Assembly (NCBI GenBank): GCA_905182495.1 | Contig: CAJJBU010000021.1 | Span: forward strand, 1-64,000 | DNA from: Flavobacteriales bacterium UBA952 | Lineage (GTDB): Bacteria; Bacteroidota; Bacteroidia; Flavobacteriales_D; Crocinitomicaceae | Length of the DNA: 64,000 nucleotides | Direction: 5' to 3' | In this document: one piece after another, positions 35,628 to 48,283 of the stretch | Position numbering within the stretch: the stretch's first letter is position 1 | How the letters are laid out: each line of letters starts with the position of its first letter | Notes under the pieces: generated by a model | Told to the model about the DNA's origin: nothing | The model's database searches: none | The model's input: only the letters and a program-made list of their open reading frames with translations | Made by a program: the position numbers and the translations under genes

Positions 35628-38600
35628 TTGGCAACATCAAATAATTCAACCAGAATTAATTTTGCTTCGAGCAAAAATCAATTTGATTATCCGGATTTCT
35701 TAGAAATCCAATTGAAATCATTTAGAGAGTTTTTCCAATTGGAAACCACTCCTGAAAATCGAGAAAGTGAAGGGCTTTTTAAAGTTTTCGCGGAAAACTT
35801 TCCTATATCAGATACTAGAAATCAGTTCGTATTGGAATTTTTGGATTATTTCATCGATCCACCGAGATATTCTATTTCCGAATGTATCGAAAGAGGTTTG
35901 ACCTATAGCGTACCGCTTAAGGCCAAATTAAAGTTGTATTGTACTGATCCGGAACACGAAGATTTTGAAACAATCGTACAGGATGTTTATTTGGGAACGA
36001 TTCCTTACATGACTCCAAAAGGTTCATTCGTTGTGAATGGAGCTGAAAGAGTAATTGTTTCTCAACTGCATAGATCACCCGGAGTTTTCTTTGGTCAGTC
36101 TCGACATGCAAATGGAACGAAATTATATTCGGCAAGAATTATTCCTTTTAAAGGTTCTTGGATTGAGTTTGCAACGGATATTAACAATGTCATGTACGCT
36201 TACATTGACAGAAAGAAAAAATTACCTGTAACTACTTTATTTAGAGCAATAGGATACGAAACAGATCGAGATGTTTTGGACATCTTTGGTTTGGCTGATG
36301 AAGTCAAAGTAAATAAAACCAATCTCAAAAAACTTGTAGGTAGAAAATTAGCCGCAAGAGTTTTGAAAACATGGATTGAAGATTTCGTTGATGAGGATAC
36401 TGGAGAAGTTGTATCTATTGAAAGAAACGAAGTCATCTTTGATCGTGAATTAGTGATTACAGAAGAGCATCTTGAGGACATCATGGAATCAGGATCAAAA
36501 TCAGTGACGCTTCACAAAGAAAATGTGAACACGGCAGATTATACCATTATATACAATACTTTACAGAAAGATATTTCAAACTCTCAAAAAGAAGCAGTTG
36601 AGCATATTTATCGACAATTAAGAAATGCCGATCCACCCGATTATGAAACGGCAAAAGGTGTTTTTGAAAAATTATTTTTCTCAGATACACGTTATGATTT
36701 GGGAGAAGTTGGTCGTTTCCGTTTGAATAAAAAATTAGGTATCGATCAATCAGAACAGTCTAGAGTCCTGACAAAAGACGATATGATTAGAATCATTAAG
36801 TATTTGATAGAGTTGATTAACTCAAAAGCAGATGTTGATGATATTGATCACCTTTCTAACAGACGTGTAAGAACCGTTGGGGAGCAATTGTATTCTCAGT
36901 TTGGTGTTGGACTTGCAAGAATGGCTCGTACAATCAGAGAGCGTATGAATGTTCGTGACAATGAAGTCTTTACACCTATTGACTTAATTAATGCGAAAAC
37001 ATTATCATCTGTAATTAATTCATTCTTTGGAACAAACCAATTGTCTCAGTTTATGGATCAAACAAATCCATTATCAGAGGTAACACACAAGAGAAGATTA
37101 TCGGCACTAGGACCTGGTGGATTATCACGTGAAAGAGCTGGTTTTGAAGTTCGTGATGTTCATTATACACACTATGGTCGACTTTGTACAATCGAAACAC
37201 CTGAGGGTCCAAACATTGGTTTGATTTCTTCATTGTGTGTATTTGCAAAAGTGAACAAACTTGGATTTATTGAAACACCATATAGATCGGTGGTAAAAGG
37301 TAAAGTTCAATATGATAAAGAGCCCGTTTATGTAGCTGCGGAAGAAGAAGATACTAAAATAATCGCCCAGGCTAATGCCAAGGTAGATGATAAAGGTAAC
37401 TTCCTGTCTGATGTCGTTAAAGCTAGATTTGAAGGTGATTTTCCAGTAGTTCAGCCAGACAAACTCAATTTAATGGATGTCGGTGCCAATCAAATTGCAT
37501 CTATTGCGGCCTCTTCAATTCCCTTCTTGGAACATGATGATGCCAACAGGGCTTTGATGGGATCAAACATGCAACGCCAGGCGGTTCCTTTACTAAGACC
37601 TAATTCTCCTATTGTTGGAACAGGTATTGAGCAATTGGTTGCTGAAGATTCTAGAGTTCTTATTAATGCTGAAGGAACTGGTATCGTTGAGTATGTTGAT
37701 GCCAACGAGATTGTTATTCGATATGATTGGAATTCCGAAGATAAAATGGTCAGCTTCGAAAGCGAAGTAACAAGATATCCATTGATTAAATTCATGAAAA
37801 CCAATCAAAGCACATGTATTAACCTAAAACCTATTGTAATAAAAGGTGATAAGGTTGTTAAAGGTCAAGTTCTTTGTGAAGGTTATGCAACACAAAAAGG
37901 GGAGCTAGCGCTCGGTCAAAACCTTAAAGTGGCATTTATGCCTTGGAAAGGATATAACTTTGAGGATGCGATTGTAATTTCAGAACGCGTTGTTCGGGAT
38001 GATGTATTTACATCTATTCATATAGACGAATATTCTTTGGAAGTTCGCGACACGAAGAGAGGAATGGAAGAGCTAACAGCTGACATTCCAAACGTAAGTG
38101 AAGAGGCAACTAAAGATTTGGATGAAAATGGATGTATCCGAGTAGGAGCTGAGATTAAAGAAGGTGATATCCTTATTGGTAAGATTACCCCTAAAGGTGA
38201 AACCGATCCATCTCCAGAAGAAAAACTTTTGAGAGCGATTTTTGGTGATAAAGCTGGAGATGTTAAGGATGCTTCTTTAAAAGCAGGTCCATCTTTAAGA
38301 GGTGTTGTTATTCAGAAGAAATTATTTTCTAGAGCGGTTAAAGACAGAAGATCAAAGAGTCAAGACAAACCATTATTGGAATCAATTGATTCGGAATACC
38401 AAAAAGATGTTACTGACTTGAAAGAGAGATTGGCTGAAAAGCTAATAAAAATCGTTGGAGATAATAAGTCTACAGGTGTATTTAATAATTTTAAAGAAGA
38501 GCTCATAAAAAAAGGGACTAAGTTCTCTATGAAGGCGCTTACTTCTTTAGATTACACCATAGTTAATCCGTTAAGATGGACTTCTGACGAAAAAGTAAAT

Positions 38601-39437
38601 CAGTTAATTAGCCGCGTAATTCATAATTACAACATTAAGGCAAATGACATACTAGGTAATTATAAGAGACGTAAATTCCATATTTCTGTTGGAGATGAAT
38701 TACCTGCAGGAATTATCAAATTAGCTAAGGTCTTCATTGCAAAAAAACGGAAACTGAAGGTTGGAGATAAAATGGCAGGTCGTCATGGAAACAAGGGTAT
38801 TGTCGCGAATATTGTTCGTCAAGAAGACATGCCTTTCCTAGAAGACGGAACGCCTGTCGATATCGTTCTTAACCCACTAGGGGTGCCATCGCGTATGAAC
38901 TTAGGTCAGATTTATGAAACTGTTCTTGGTTGGGCAGGTGAAAAATTAGGTATTAAGTTTGCGACACCTATTTTTGATGGTGCAAGACCAGATCAGATAG
39001 ACGAATGGACAGAAAAGGCAGGTGTACCAAAATCAGGTAAGACTTACTTGTTTGACGGTGGTACTGGAGAAAGATTCCATCAGCCAGCAACGGTTGGTGT
39101 AATTTATATGCTGAAATTATCTCACATGGTTGATGACAAGATGCATGCAAGGTCAATAGGACCATACTCTTTGATTACGCAACAACCTTTAGGTGGTAAA
39201 GCACAATTTGGTGGTCAGCGTTTTGGAGAAATGGAAGTGTGGGCATTAGAGGCATTTGGTGCTGCAAACATTCTTCAAGAGATATTGACTGTAAAATCCG
39301 ATGACGTTACAGGTCGGGCTAAAGCATATGAGGCTATTGTGAAAGGTGATAATATTGGTGAGCCAGGTATACCTGAATCATTTAATGTATTACTGCACGA
39401 GCTTCGTGGATTGTGTCTGAATGTATCAATGGATTAA
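35628..39437 (+). CDS. rpoB: RNA polymerase beta subunit
   Basis: A full-length (1269-residue) RpoB, from the conserved [20 protein letters not shown] start to [13 protein letters not shown]. It includes the rifampicin-region segment [33 protein letters not shown], which looks wild-type, and [18 protein letters not shown]. The start is TTG (LATSNNS); it fits the usual N-terminus and there is no better ATG, so TTG initiation is inferred. Together with rpoC, encoded 31 nt downstream, it forms the RNA polymerase catalytic core. Confidence 0.97.
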   Translation: MATSNNSTRINFASSKNQFDYPDFLEIQLKSFREFFQLETTPENRESEGLFKVFAENFPISDTRNQFVLEFLDYFIDPPRYSISECIERGLTYSVPLKAKLKLYCTDPEHEDFETIVQDVYLGTIPYMTPKGSFVVNGAERVIVSQLHRSPGVFFGQSRHANGTKLYSARIIPFKGSWIEFATDINNVMYAYIDRKKKLPVTTLFRAIGYETDRDVLDIFGLADEVKVNKTNLKKLVGRKLAARVLKTWIEDFVDEDTGEVVSIERNEVIFDRELVITEEHLEDIMESGSKSVTLHKENVNTADYTIIYNTLQKDISNSQKEAVEHIYRQLRNADPPDYETAKGVFEKLFFSDTRYDLGEVGRFRLNKKLGIDQSEQSRVLTKDDMIRIIKYLIELINSKADVDDIDHLSNRRVRTVGEQLYSQFGVGLARMARTIRERMNVRDNEVFTPIDLINAKTLSSVINSFFGTNQLSQFMDQTNPLSEVTHKRRLSALGPGGLSRERAGFEVRDVHYTHYGRLCTIETPEGPNIGLISSLCVFAKVNKLGFIETPYRSVVKGKVQYDKEPVYVAAEEEDTKIIAQANAKVDDKGNFLSDVVKARFEGDFPVVQPDKLNLMDVGANQIASIAASSIPFLEHDDANRALMGSNMQRQAVPLLRPNSPIVGTGIEQLVAEDSRVLINAEGTGIVEYVDANEIVIRYDWNSEDKMVSFESEVTRYPLIKFMKTNQSTCINLKPIVIKGDKVVKGQVLCEGYATQKGELALGQNLKVAFMPWKGYNFEDAIVISERVVRDDVFTSIHIDEYSLEVRDTKRGMEELTADIPNVSEEATKDLDENGCIRVGAEIKEGDILIGKITPKGETDPSPEEKLLRAIFGDKAGDVKDASLKAGPSLRGVVIQKKLFSRAVKDRRSKSQDKPLLESIDSEYQKDVTDLKERLAEKLIKIVGDNKSTGVFNNFKEELIKKGTKFSMKALTSLDYTIVNPLRWTSDEKVNQLISRVIHNYNIKANDILGNYKRRKFHISVGDELPAGIIKLAKVFIAKKRKLKVGDKMAGRHGNKGIVANIVRQEDMPFLEDGTPVDIVLNPLGVPSRMNLGQIYETVLGWAGEKLGIKFATPIFDGARPDQIDEWTEKAGVPKSGKTYLFDGGTGERFHQPATVGVIYMLKLSHMVDDKMHARSIGPYSLITQQPLGGKAQFGGQRFGEMEVWALEAFGAANILQEILTVKSDDVTGRAKAYEAIVKGDNIGEPGIPESFNVLLHELRGLCLNVSMD

Positions 39438-39468
39438 GAAACTAGTAAATAACGAATTAGTATAGAAA

Positions 39469-42400
39469 ATGGCTTTCAAAAAAGAAACACCAAGAAAACA
39501 AAGTAGCTTTAATAAAATTACCATATCCCTGTCTTCCCCAGAAAGAATTTTGGAGAACTCTAGTGGCGAGGTATTGAAACCAGAGACGATTAACTATAGA
39601 ACGTATAAGCCGGAAAGAGATGGTTTGTTTTGTGAAAGAATCTTCGGCCCTGTTAAAGATTTCGAATGCCACTGTGGTAAATACAAAAGAATTCGATACA
39701 AAGGAATCGTTTGTGACCGTTGTGGGGTTGAAGTAACAGAGAAAAAAGTACGACGAGAACGAATGGGGCATATTGCTTTAGTTGTTCCTGTAGCTCATAT
39801 CTGGTATTTCAGATCTTTACCTAATAAAATTGGATATTTACTTGGACTTCCTACAAAGAAGTTAGACCAGATTATTTATTACGAACGTTATGTCGTAATT
39901 CAAAGTGGCGCTGCCAATGAATTACCTGAGGTCGAGTTGACTAAAATGGAGTTTTTGACAGAAGAAGAGTATTTAGATATTCTTGATGCACTTCCGAAAG
40001 AAAATCAATATCTGGATGATGCAGATCCTAATAAATTTATTGCTAAGATGGGAGCTGAAGCGATTCACGACCTTCTTAAATCATTGAATTTAGAGGAAAT
40101 GTCTTATCACCTTCGTGATTTGGCAGAGAATGAAACATCTGTTCAAAGAAAAAATGAAGCATTAAAGCGTCTTCAGGTTGTTGAAGCAATGAAAGACTCT
40201 CAAACGAGGGTTGACAATCGTCCGGAATGGATGATTGTTAAAGTTGTTCCAGTTATTCCACCTGAGCTTCGTCCTTTAGTTCCTTTAGATGGTGGTCGAT
40301 TTGCAACTTCTGATTTAAATGATTTATACAGAAGAGTGATCATTCGTAACAATAGATTAAAGCGATTAATTGAAATTAAAGCGCCGGAAGTTATTCTTCG
40401 AAATGAAAAAAGAATGCTTCAGGAATCTGTTGATTCACTTTTCGATAACTCACGTAAATCAAGTGCTGTTAAAACGGAATCGAATAGAGCACTTAAGTCT
40501 CTTTCTGATTCTTTAAAAGGAAAACAAGGTCGTTTCAGACAAAACTTACTGGGTAAACGTGTCGATTATTCAGCACGTTCCGTAATTGTTGTTGGTCCTA
40601 ACCTTAAACTACACGAATGTGGTTTGCCAAAGGGAATGGCTGCTGAGCTTTATAAGCCTTTTATCATTCGTAAAATGATCGAAAGAGGTATTGTGAAAAC
40701 GGTGAAATCTGCAAAGAAAATTGTTGATAAGAAAGAACCAGTTGTTTGGGATATTTTGGAAAACATATTGAAAGGGCATCCTGTTCTTTTAAATCGTGCT
40801 CCGACACTTCACAGACTCGGTATTCAAGCATTTCAGCCAAAACTGATTGAAGGAAAAGCAATCCGTTTACATCCATTGGTAACCACGGCATTTAACGCCG
40901 ATTTTGATGGTGACCAGATGGCTGTGCATCTTCCTCTAGGAAATGCTGCAATTCTTGAGGCTCAAATGTTAATGTTGGCTTCTCACAATATTTTAAATCC
41001 GGCAAATGGTGCTCCAATTGCTGTTCCGTCTCAGGATATGGTTCTTGGTCTATATTACATAACTAAGAATAAAAAGTCCTTGAAGGAGGATGTTGTCAAA
41101 GGAGAAGGTGGTATTTTCTATTCTCCATCAGAGGTTATAATAGCCTATAATGAACGTAAACTTGATCTTCATGCGTCGATCAAAGTGAAAACATATGACT
41201 TAAATGATTTAGGCGAGCCTGAATTAAAATTATTGGAAACAACTTGTGGACGTGTTATCTTTAATGAGCGTGTTCCTAGAGAGGCAGGTTTTATTAATGA
41301 AGTTCTAACTAAAAAGGCCTTAAGAGACATTATTGGTGACATTTTGAAAATCTCAGGAACATCTCGTACAGTAGAGTTTCTTGATGAGATAAAGGAGCTT
41401 GGATATACGATGGCATTTAAAGGGGGACTTTCCTTTAACTTAGATGATATCATTATTCCTAAGGAGAAAGTTGCGCTTGTTGAAAAAGCGGAAACTCAAG
41501 TGAAAGAGGTCATGATGAATTACAACATGGGACTGATCACGAATAATGAGCGATACAATCAGATTATTGATATTTGGACGCATACGAATTCTAGATTGAC
41601 ACATACATTAATGGATCAACTTAAAACTGACCGTCAAGGATTCAATTCTATCTACATGATGTTTGATTCGGGCGCAAGGGGTTCTAAAGAACAAATTAGA
41701 CAGCTGTCAGGAATGCGTGGATTAATGGCTAAGCCACAAAAGTCTGGAGCATCTGTTCAGGAAATTATTGAAAATCCGATTTTGTCAAACTTTAAAGAAG
41801 GCTTATCGATTCTTGAATATTTTATCTCAACTCACGGAGCGCGTAAAGGTCTTGCGGATACTGCCTTAAAAACAGCTGATGCAGGTTATTTGACGAGAAG
41901 ACTTGTCGATGTTGCTCAGGATGTAGTCATTAATTTACCAGATTGCGGAACACTTAGAGGAATTGTAGCAACAGCACTTAAGAAAAATGATGAAGTAGTA
42001 GAACCTCTTTATGATAGAATTTTAGGAAGAACTTCTGTTCATGATATTTACGTTCCAGAATCAGATGATTTAATAGTGACGGCAGGAGAACTTATTTCTG
42101 AAGACAAAGCCAAGTTGATTGAGGATTCTGATATTGACGAAGTTGAAATTAGATCAGTCCTTACATGTGAAATGCGAAGAGGTGTTTGTTCCAAGTGTTA
42201 TGGAAGAAACCTATCCAATCATAGATTGGCTCAATTAGGTGACGCTGTTGGCGTTGTTGCTGCGCAGTCCATTGGAGAGCCTGGTACACAGCTGACACTT
42301 CGTACGTTCCACGTTGGGGGTACAGCATCTAACATTGCTGACATATCAGATATTAAAGCAAAAGGAAATGGTCTGTTAGAGATTGATGAGCTTAGAACGA

Positions 42401-43767
42401 TTGATAAGAAAGGTGCTGATGGTATTAATAAAGTACTTGTCGTTGGAAGATCTGCGGAGCTTAAAATCACTGATGAGAAGACAGGTATTGTCATTATGAA
42501 CACGAATATTCCTTACGGTTCTGAATTGTTAGTCACTAGCAAGACAAAGCTTAAAAAAGGAGACGTTATTTGTAAATGGGATCCATACAACGCTGTTATT
42601 ATTGCAGAAGTTAAGGGAACAGTTGTTTTCGAAAACGTTATAGAAGGGATCACTTACAGAGAAGAAGTCGATGAGCAAACTGGATTTACTGAAATGGTAA
42701 TTACAGAATCAAAGAACAGAGGAACCTCTCCAGCAATTCATATTGTAGATTCAAAATCGAAAGAAATCCTAAGAGAATATTCCATACCAGTAAACTCTCA
42801 TATTTCTGTAAAAGAAGGTGATAAGTTGGAAGCTGGTCACGTATTGGTTAAAATACCTAGATTGGCTGGTAAGACAGGTGATATCACCGGAGGTCTGCCA
42901 CGTGTAACTGAATTATTTGAAGCTAGAAACCCATCAAACCCAGCAGTTGTTTCTGCAATAGATGGTACTGCGGATTACGGAAATATAAAAAGAGGTAACA
43001 GAGAAATTATTATCACGCCAAAAGTTGGTACTGTTCATAAATATCTAGTGCCGCTATCAAAGCACATATTAGTTCAGAAAAATGACTACGTTCGTGCTGG
43101 TCAGCCATTGTCAGATGGGGCGACAACGCCTAGAGATATCTTGAACATTGAAGGTCCAACTAAGGTGCAGGAATACATTGTAAACGAGATCCAAGAAGTA
43201 TACCGTCTACAGGGTGTGAAAATTAATGATAAGCACTTTGAAGTCATTGTTCGACAAATGATGCTTAAAGCTGAAATTATTGATTCTGGTGACACGAAAT
43301 TCCTTGAAGGTCAATCTGTGCATAAGGCAGATATCATGGAAGAAAATGATGCTTTATTTGGAATGATGTTCGTTCAAGAAATAGGTGATTCAATCGAATT
43401 GAAAAAAGGTCAATTGGTTTCAGTAAGGGGATTACGTGATGAGAATGCGAAGCTTAAGCGAGAAGACAAACAACTTGTTGAAGCTAGAGAAGCGAAAGCT
43501 GCAACCTCTAAGCCATTGCTTCAAGGAATCACAAGAGCATCGCTTCAAACACAATCCTTTATTTCTGCAGCTTCCTTCCAGGAAACTACAAAAGTATTGA
43601 ATGAAGCAGCAATTGCAGGTAAGGAAGATCATTTACTTGGTCTAAAAGAAAATGTAATTGTAGGGCATCTTATTCCAGCGGGAACAGGTATTCGTAAATA
43701 TCAAAAAATGCTAGTTGGTTCGGCAGAAGCTTTAGAATCCTTGAATAAGGAAAAGGCAGCTGAATAA
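39469..43767 (+). CDS. rpoC: RNA polymerase beta' subunit
   Basis: A full-length (1432-residue) RpoC: zinc finger [22 protein letters not shown] (Cys in two pairs, about 64-84), catalytic Mg motif NADFDGDQM (about 476-484), the bridge helix region [23 protein letters not shown], and the second Zn site with [13 protein letters not shown]. It ends in a Lys/Glu-rich tail. It is followed by a strong terminator. Confidence 0.98.
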   Translation: MAFKKETPRKQSSFNKITISLSSPERILENSSGEVLKPETINYRTYKPERDGLFCERIFGPVKDFECHCGKYKRIRYKGIVCDRCGVEVTEKKVRRERMGHIALVVPVAHIWYFRSLPNKIGYLLGLPTKKLDQIIYYERYVVIQSGAANELPEVELTKMEFLTEEEYLDILDALPKENQYLDDADPNKFIAKMGAEAIHDLLKSLNLEEMSYHLRDLAENETSVQRKNEALKRLQVVEAMKDSQTRVDNRPEWMIVKVVPVIPPELRPLVPLDGGRFATSDLNDLYRRVIIRNNRLKRLIEIKAPEVILRNEKRMLQESVDSLFDNSRKSSAVKTESNRALKSLSDSLKGKQGRFRQNLLGKRVDYSARSVIVVGPNLKLHECGLPKGMAAELYKPFIIRKMIERGIVKTVKSAKKIVDKKEPVVWDILENILKGHPVLLNRAPTLHRLGIQAFQPKLIEGKAIRLHPLVTTAFNADFDGDQMAVHLPLGNAAILEAQMLMLASHNILNPANGAPIAVPSQDMVLGLYYITKNKKSLKEDVVKGEGGIFYSPSEVIIAYNERKLDLHASIKVKTYDLNDLGEPELKLLETTCGRVIFNERVPREAGFINEVLTKKALRDIIGDILKISGTSRTVEFLDEIKELGYTMAFKGGLSFNLDDIIIPKEKVALVEKAETQVKEVMMNYNMGLITNNERYNQIIDIWTHTNSRLTHTLMDQLKTDRQGFNSIYMMFDSGARGSKEQIRQLSGMRGLMAKPQKSGASVQEIIENPILSNFKEGLSILEYFISTHGARKGLADTALKTADAGYLTRRLVDVAQDVVINLPDCGTLRGIVATALKKNDEVVEPLYDRILGRTSVHDIYVPESDDLIVTAGELISEDKAKLIEDSDIDEVEIRSVLTCEMRRGVCSKCYGRNLSNHRLAQLGDAVGVVAAQSIGEPGTQLTLRTFHVGGTASNIADISDIKAKGNGLLEIDELRTIDKKGADGINKVLVVGRSAELKITDEKTGIVIMNTNIPYGSELLVTSKTKLKKGDVICKWDPYNAVIIAEVKGTVVFENVIEGITYREEVDEQTGFTEMVITESKNRGTSPAIHIVDSKSKEILREYSIPVNSHISVKEGDKLEAGHVLVKIPRLAGKTGDITGGLPRVTELFEARNPSNPAVVSAIDGTADYGNIKRGNREIIITPKVGTVHKYLVPLSKHILVQKNDYVRAGQPLSDGATTPRDILNIEGPTKVQEYIVNEIQEVYRLQGVKINDKHFEVIVRQMMLKAEIIDSGDTKFLEGQSVHKADIMEENDALFGMMFVQEIGDSIELKKGQLVSVRGLRDENAKLKREDKQLVEAREAKAATSKPLLQGITRASLQTQSFISAASFQETTKVLNEAAIAGKEDHLLGLKENVIVGHLIPAGTGIRKYQKMLVGSAEALESLNKEKAAE

Positions 43768-43786
43768 GCAGAAAATAGATCTATAG

Positions 43787-43815
43787 AAAAGGGAGGCAAT
43801 GGTCTCCCTTTTTTT
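43787..43815 (+). terminator. Intrinsic terminator after rpoC
   Basis: A 9-bp stem AAAAGGGAG/CTCCCTTTT with an 8-nt loop and a T run, 19 nt past the rpoC stop. Reversed, it also offers a T-rich exit for the converging recG gene. Confidence 0.88.
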
Positions 43816-43827
43816 GTGAAAAAGAAT

Positions 43828-45926
43828 TTATGCTATTTTCCCCCAATCAGGTTTGTTGGTTAAAATTTTCTGTATCGTTTTTAGAATTCTTTTATTGCCG
43901 TCACTTTCAAATTTAGGATCTTCATTCACTATCTTTCTTGCCGCTTCTCGAGCGATGGTAACTATCGCTCCGTCTTTTCGAAGGTCCGATATTTTTAGGT
44001 CGAGCTCACCGCTTTGTTGTGTGCCCATTAAGTCTCCAGGTCCACGTAGTTCTAAAGATCTACCTCTGCAATGTCAAAACCATCATTTGTTCTAACCATT
44101 GTTTTAAGTCGTTCTTGTCCTTCTATGCTAATTTTATGACCACTCATTAGTATGCAGTAAGATTGTTCGGCTCCTCTACCAACTCTTCCTCTGAGTTGGT
44201 GTAGTTGAGAGAGTCCAAAGCGTTCTGCGCTTTCTATGACCATTACAGAGGCGTTTGGGACGTTTACACCAACTTCAATCACCGTGGTGGCAACCATGAT
44301 TTGGGTTTCGCCTTTAATAAAACGATTCATTTCAAATTCTTTATCTGCGGGTTTCATCTTACCATGCACAATAGATATTTGATACTCAGGTAAAGGGAAG
44401 GATCTAGACACAGCTTCGAAACCATCCATGAGGTTGTGAAAGTCTAGTTTTTCAGATTCTTTTATAAGTGGAAATACCATGTAGACCTGTCGGTCTTTTG
44501 AAATCTGATCACGAATGAAATTAAAGACTTGTAAGCGGTTTTTTTCATACCTATGAAAAGTCTGTATCTCTTTACGCCCCGGAGGAAGCTCATCAATCAC
44601 AGACACCTCTAAATCGCCATAAAAGGTCATCGCCAAGGTTCTCGGTATGGGGGTGGCTGTCATTATTAAAATATGCGGGGGATTCTGGTTTTTCTTCCAC
44701 ATTTTAGAACGTTGTGCGACACCGAATCTATGCTGCTCGTCAATAACAACAAGTCCAATGTTTTTAAATTGTACCGTATCCTCAAGCAAGGCATGCGTTC
44801 CAACTAATAAATGTAGTTCACCATTCAATAAACCCTTGTGTATTTCGGTTCTCTTTGCCTTTTTTGTAGATCCCGTTAGAAGCTCTATTTGAATCGGGAG
44901 TCCACTCGTAAATTCTTTAAGTGTAACGTAATGTTGATTGGCTAATATTTCTGTAGGAGCCATTATTGCAGCTTGATAGTTGTTGCCTATAGCAATGAGC
45001 ATTGACATCAGTGCAACAAGGGTTTTACCACTACCGACGTCGCCTTGAAGCAGTCGGTTCATGTGCTGTCCACTCAAAAAATCTTTTCGAATCTCTTTAA
45101 TTACTTTTTTCTGAGCACCCGTTAATTCAAAGGGTAATTTTTCCGTAAAAAAAGCATTAAATAGAGGGCCGATCTCATCAAAAACAAAGCCTTTGTGTTT
45201 GTTTGAAGACAATTTCTTACGTATCAAAAGCTCCATTTGAAGATAGAAGAGTTCTTCGAATTTTAATCGAGTTCTGGCTGCTTGAATATCAGATTCACTT
45301 GTGGGTTGGTGTATCTTATTAAGTGCTTCTTTTTTGGAAATCAGTTTGTGGTTCGTGAGGATTTCTTCGGATAAAGTCTCCGGATAGGATGGGTTAATCT
45401 GGGGTAAAATTAGTGCGATCAGTTTTTCAATCCCCTTTGTATGTAAACCTTTTGATCCTAATTTTTCTGTACTGGGGTAGAGGGGGAAAAATCCAGTTCT
45501 TGTTCTTTGTCCAGCAGCTAATGTCATCTCTGGATGGGGCAGTGTCCATTTTTGAGCATAGCGTTTTGGTTTGCCAAATATATGGTACACTTCGTTGACC
45601 TTTAGGCTGTCCTTTATCCATTTGCCTCCTTGAAACCAGACCAAATCAATATATCCTGTACTGTCACCAAATCGTGCTGACAGCTTTTTGTATCTGCCTT
45701 TTCCGGATTCTCTAATTTGATCAATCTTTCCCCTGAGCTGAACGTGGTTTTCTGTCAGATGAATTTCATTGACGTTTGTAAATGAGGATCGGTCAATATA
45801 GCGGTATGGAAAATGATAAAGTAAATCCCCATACGTTTTTATACCTAGTTCTTTTTGAAGTAAAACTGCTTTTTGAGGTCCAACGCCTTTAAGATATTCT
45901 ATAGGAGTTGCAGCCAAGTCGTTCAT
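43828..45926 (-). pseudogene. recG: ATP-dependent DNA helicase RecG, frameshifted near the C-terminus
   Basis: Residues 1-624 are an intact RecG: wedge/OB domain (about 60-150), Walker A QGDVGSGKT, DEQH box VVIDEQHRFG, TATPIPRT and motif VI QLRGRVGRG. The frame then ends at TAG (44052-44054) within DIAEVDL. The expected continuation ELRGPGDLMGTQQSG and the rest of the C-terminal domain follow in another frame down to 43828. One extra base (for example a fourth T in the CTTTAG stretch) or loss of two restores about 700 residues, the normal length. RecG reverses stalled forks and processes R-loops. As written, the product would lack the C-terminal domain; a sequence error is as likely as true inactivation. 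Confidence 0.88.
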
Positions 45927-45945
45927 CGAGAGGGGTTATAATTTA

Positions 45946-46899
45946 TTATTTCCAAACACCCATTTTATTGAATTTATCGATTCTTTGGTCGATTCGTTCT
46001 TCAGGTGAAAGAGTTTCAAGCTGTTGAACAGCTTTTTTAATGTATTTTTTTACACTTTCGAAAATGAGGTGCTCTGATCGATGGGCGCCATCAATAGGTT
46101 CCTTTATAACATCATCAACCAAATTGTTTGAGGTCATGTCTTTCGAAGTCAGTTTTAATGCAGTGGCAGCCTGCTCCTTGTACTCCCATGATCGCCATAA
46201 AATGGATGAACATGATTCGGGAGAGATGACAGAATACCATGTGTTTTCGAGCATGACAACTTTATCTCCGACGCCTATACCTAGTGCCCCGCCTGACGCC
46301 CCTTCACCGATGATTATACAAATCACGGGTACTTTGAGCCTCATCATTTCATAAATATTTCGGGCTATAGCTTCTCCTTGACCTCTCTCTTCGGCTTCAA
46401 GTCCAGGAAACGCACCTGGCGTGTCAATAAAGGTCACAATAGGTTTATTGAATTTTTCAGCGAGTTTCATCAGGCGCAGTGCCTTTCTATATCCTTCAGG
46501 ATTGGGCATTCCAAAATTTCTATACTGTCTCATTTTGGTGTTTACTCCTTTTTGCTGTCCGATAAACATGACCGATTTGCCATCTAAAAGACCAAAACCA
46601 CCGACCATCGCCTTATCGTCTTTGACATTTCTATCACCGTGAAGTTCAATGAATTTACCTTCTGTTATAGCATTTATGTAGGCCAATGTATAAGGTCTTT
46701 CAGGGTGTCTAGACAATTGTACGCGTTGCCATGGAGTAAGGCTGGTGAAAATTGCCTTGGTTTTCTTCTTAAGCTTTTGCTCTAGCTCTTGGATCTTGTC
46801 GGTCATATCCAGATCCGAAGTGTCACCAATTTCTTTCGTCTTTTCTATTTGCTCTTCAATAGCCCTTATAGGTTCTTCAAAATCTAAGTAGATACTCAT
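45946..46899 (-). CDS. accA: Acetyl-CoA carboxylase carboxyltransferase subunit alpha
   Basis: A 317-residue AccA: N-terminal coiled coil ([19 protein letters not shown]), [33 protein letters not shown], and the carboxyl-CoA-binding [28 protein letters not shown] and [15 protein letters not shown]. With AccD it transfers the carboxyl group from biotin to acetyl-CoA, the first step of fatty acid synthesis. It lies 19 nt upstream of recG on the same strand. Confidence 0.97.
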   Translation of the reverse strand: MSIYLDFEEPIRAIEEQIEKTKEIGDTSDLDMTDKIQELEQKLKKKTKAIFTSLTPWQRVQLSRHPERPYTLAYINAITEGKFIELHGDRNVKDDKAMVGGFGLLDGKSVMFIGQQKGVNTKMRQYRNFGMPNPEGYRKALRLMKLAEKFNKPIVTFIDTPGAFPGLEAEERGQGEAIARNIYEMMRLKVPVICIIIGEGASGGALGIGVGDKVVMLENTWYSVISPESCSSILWRSWEYKEQAATALKLTSKDMTSNNLVDDVIKEPIDGAHRSEHLIFESVKKYIKKAVQQLETLSPEERIDQRIDKFNKMGVWK

Positions 46900-46968
46900 G
46901 AGTGTATGTCTTTAAAACAGAACAAAGGTATCAAAAAGTTTGAGTTAAAATGTCATTTTAGAACAATG

Positions 46969-48069
46969 TCAAAAAGGATAATTCCAAGCTTTAAATGCAA
47001 AACCCCATCTGTTTTTAACTTCAGATCTTATCGCTTCAGGGAGGGCTTTGAAATTATTTTTTTTATAATTTTTTTGTTGCGCAAGGTAGGTGTTGAAAAT
47101 TGGTTTAACGCTCTCGAATTCTGAGATTTTAAGTGCGTCATAAATGTGCTCGAGGCATGTTATCGGGTTTTTTGTTAAATCATCATACGAAATCTCGACC
47201 AACTGTGATTTTGGAATCCTTTCTTTTAACTCTAAATACTGCTTCATGACTAATTCATAGCAGTTCAATACACATTCTTTTATTTCGGTATCATTGAATT
47301 CGTTTAAAAACTGGGTTCGTATAGTGGTCTTGTATAGATGTGTTGTGGATTGAAAAACTTCATATGGGTTTCGATGAATAAACACAAATTTAGCCTCTGG
47401 AAATAATTCTAATAATACTTTTATACGGGCTGTGTTATGCGGGTTTTTAAGTAATAATCTCTTGTCTTGTCCATTGTAAAAAGAAATTTCTTTGAGCATA
47501 GATTCATAGCTTCTTTTCCATTTTAAAATAGACTTTCCGGAGGTTCTGAATAGATGGTATTTAGTAAAGTAATTTTGATTTTTAGGAAAAAAAAATGAAT
47601 GCATGGCACTGCGATGTGTCAGGTTTGTTAGCGGATGCTCTTCTTCGGTCGGAGCTGCGGCATTAATTAGGATATTGTCTTGTGGTCGAGTTTTAGGCAT
47701 GAGCCTATTAAGTAAAGGCTTCATTGTTTTTTGCGATATAAGTGCGACTCTAAAAAAGAATGCTTGAAAAGCTTCTAGGTGCGAAAACCGAGGGTCTTTC
47801 GCCATTAAATAATGCAAGTGTGTTGTACCGCTACGCCAATGACCTATTACAAATATTGGAGCGGATTTTTTAAGATCCACTGCGTTAATTCTCCTTCTGT
47901 ATATGATAATTTGTATCCATCTAAATGGGGCGCTTATTGTTGTGAAAAATATAATTTTTAAGAACATTTTTTTTGACCTTATATGCCTATGATTTTCTCT
48001 CATTAGCTGCCATAAGACTCTAAAACTCGAAATGTATAATTGGTGCTCTTTTATTTCTTTCTCGGACAT
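46969..48069 (-). CDS. Sulfotransferase family protein
   Basis: A 366-residue protein with the PAPS 5'-phosphosulfate loop FVIGHWRSGTTHLHYLM (about 74-90) and the 3'-phosphate motif AKFVFIHRNPYEVFQST (about 226-242). The C-terminal FNTYLAQQKNYKKNNFKALP resembles the substrate-side region of Bacteroidota and eukaryotic-type sulfotransferases. It likely transfers sulfate from PAPS to a lipid or glycan; the acceptor is unknown. No operon partner. Its upstream region (48070-48261) holds a palindrome and a candidate small RNA on the other strand. Confidence 0.85.
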   Translation of the reverse strand: MSEKEIKEHQLYISSFRVLWQLMRENHRHIRSKKMFLKIIFFTTISAPFRWIQIIIYRRRINAVDLKKSAPIFVIGHWRSGTTHLHYLMAKDPRFSHLEAFQAFFFRVALISQKTMKPLLNRLMPKTRPQDNILINAAAPTEEEHPLTNLTHRSAMHSFFFPKNQNYFTKYHLFRTSGKSILKWKRSYESMLKEISFYNGQDKRLLLKNPHNTARIKVLLELFPEAKFVFIHRNPYEVFQSTTHLYKTTIRTQFLNEFNDTEIKECVLNCYELVMKQYLELKERIPKSQLVEISYDDLTKNPITCLEHIYDALKISEFESVKPIFNTYLAQQKNYKKNNFKALPEAIRSEVKNRWGFAFKAWNYPF

Positions 48070-48164
48070 ATCTTAAATATGGAAAGAAAAAATTGAAATT
48101 TATCTTGTAAGACATTTTATCTTTTAAATGGTTAATTAAACCCCAACTTTTAAAAATATAATAA

Positions 48165-48179
48165 GTGTCATGTTGACAT
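48165..48179. promoter_or_regulatory. Palindrome TGTCA-TGT-TGACA overlapping a -33 box
   Basis: A 5-bp inverted repeat with a 3-nt centre, the same architecture as 7934-7948. It overlaps the TTG (48173-48175) of a plus-strand promoter, so a bound repressor would block it; it is also 96 nt upstream of the minus-strand sulfotransferase gene. Confidence 0.5.
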
Positions 48180-48202
48180 TAAGTAAAATAATGCTACATT
48201 TG
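48173..48202 (+). promoter_or_regulatory. Plus-strand Bacteroidota promoter in the sulfotransferase-lnt spacer
   Basis: TTG (48173-48175), 19 nt, TACATTTG (48195-48202): a perfect consensus promoter pointing at the 3' end of lnt. The start should fall near 48208-48210. No gene lies downstream on this strand, only a hairpin terminator. Confidence 0.6.
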
Positions 48203-48207
48203 ATGAA

Positions 48208-48283
48208 CATTAAGAATGTAGAGAGTAATTAATGGTTGTTGATTGATGGGATTGGGGTTGCTTAGGTGACCCCTTTTCGATTT
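48208..48283 (+). ncRNA. Candidate small RNA of about 75 nt
   Basis: It is defined by the consensus promoter ending at 48202 and an intrinsic terminator (48254-48273, stem GGGGTTGC/GTGACCCC with two G-U pairs, loop TTAG, then TTTTCGATTTTT). Only tiny ORFs begin nearby, at 48204 (9 codons) and 48231 (4 codons). Its 3' end is complementary to the last codons of lnt, so it could pair with lnt mRNA. No known family recognised. Confidence 0.4.

Noticed and set aside
37040-37160. Rifampicin-resistance change in rpoB
   Set aside because: The cluster I segment reads as wild type at the positions that can be recognised by eye.
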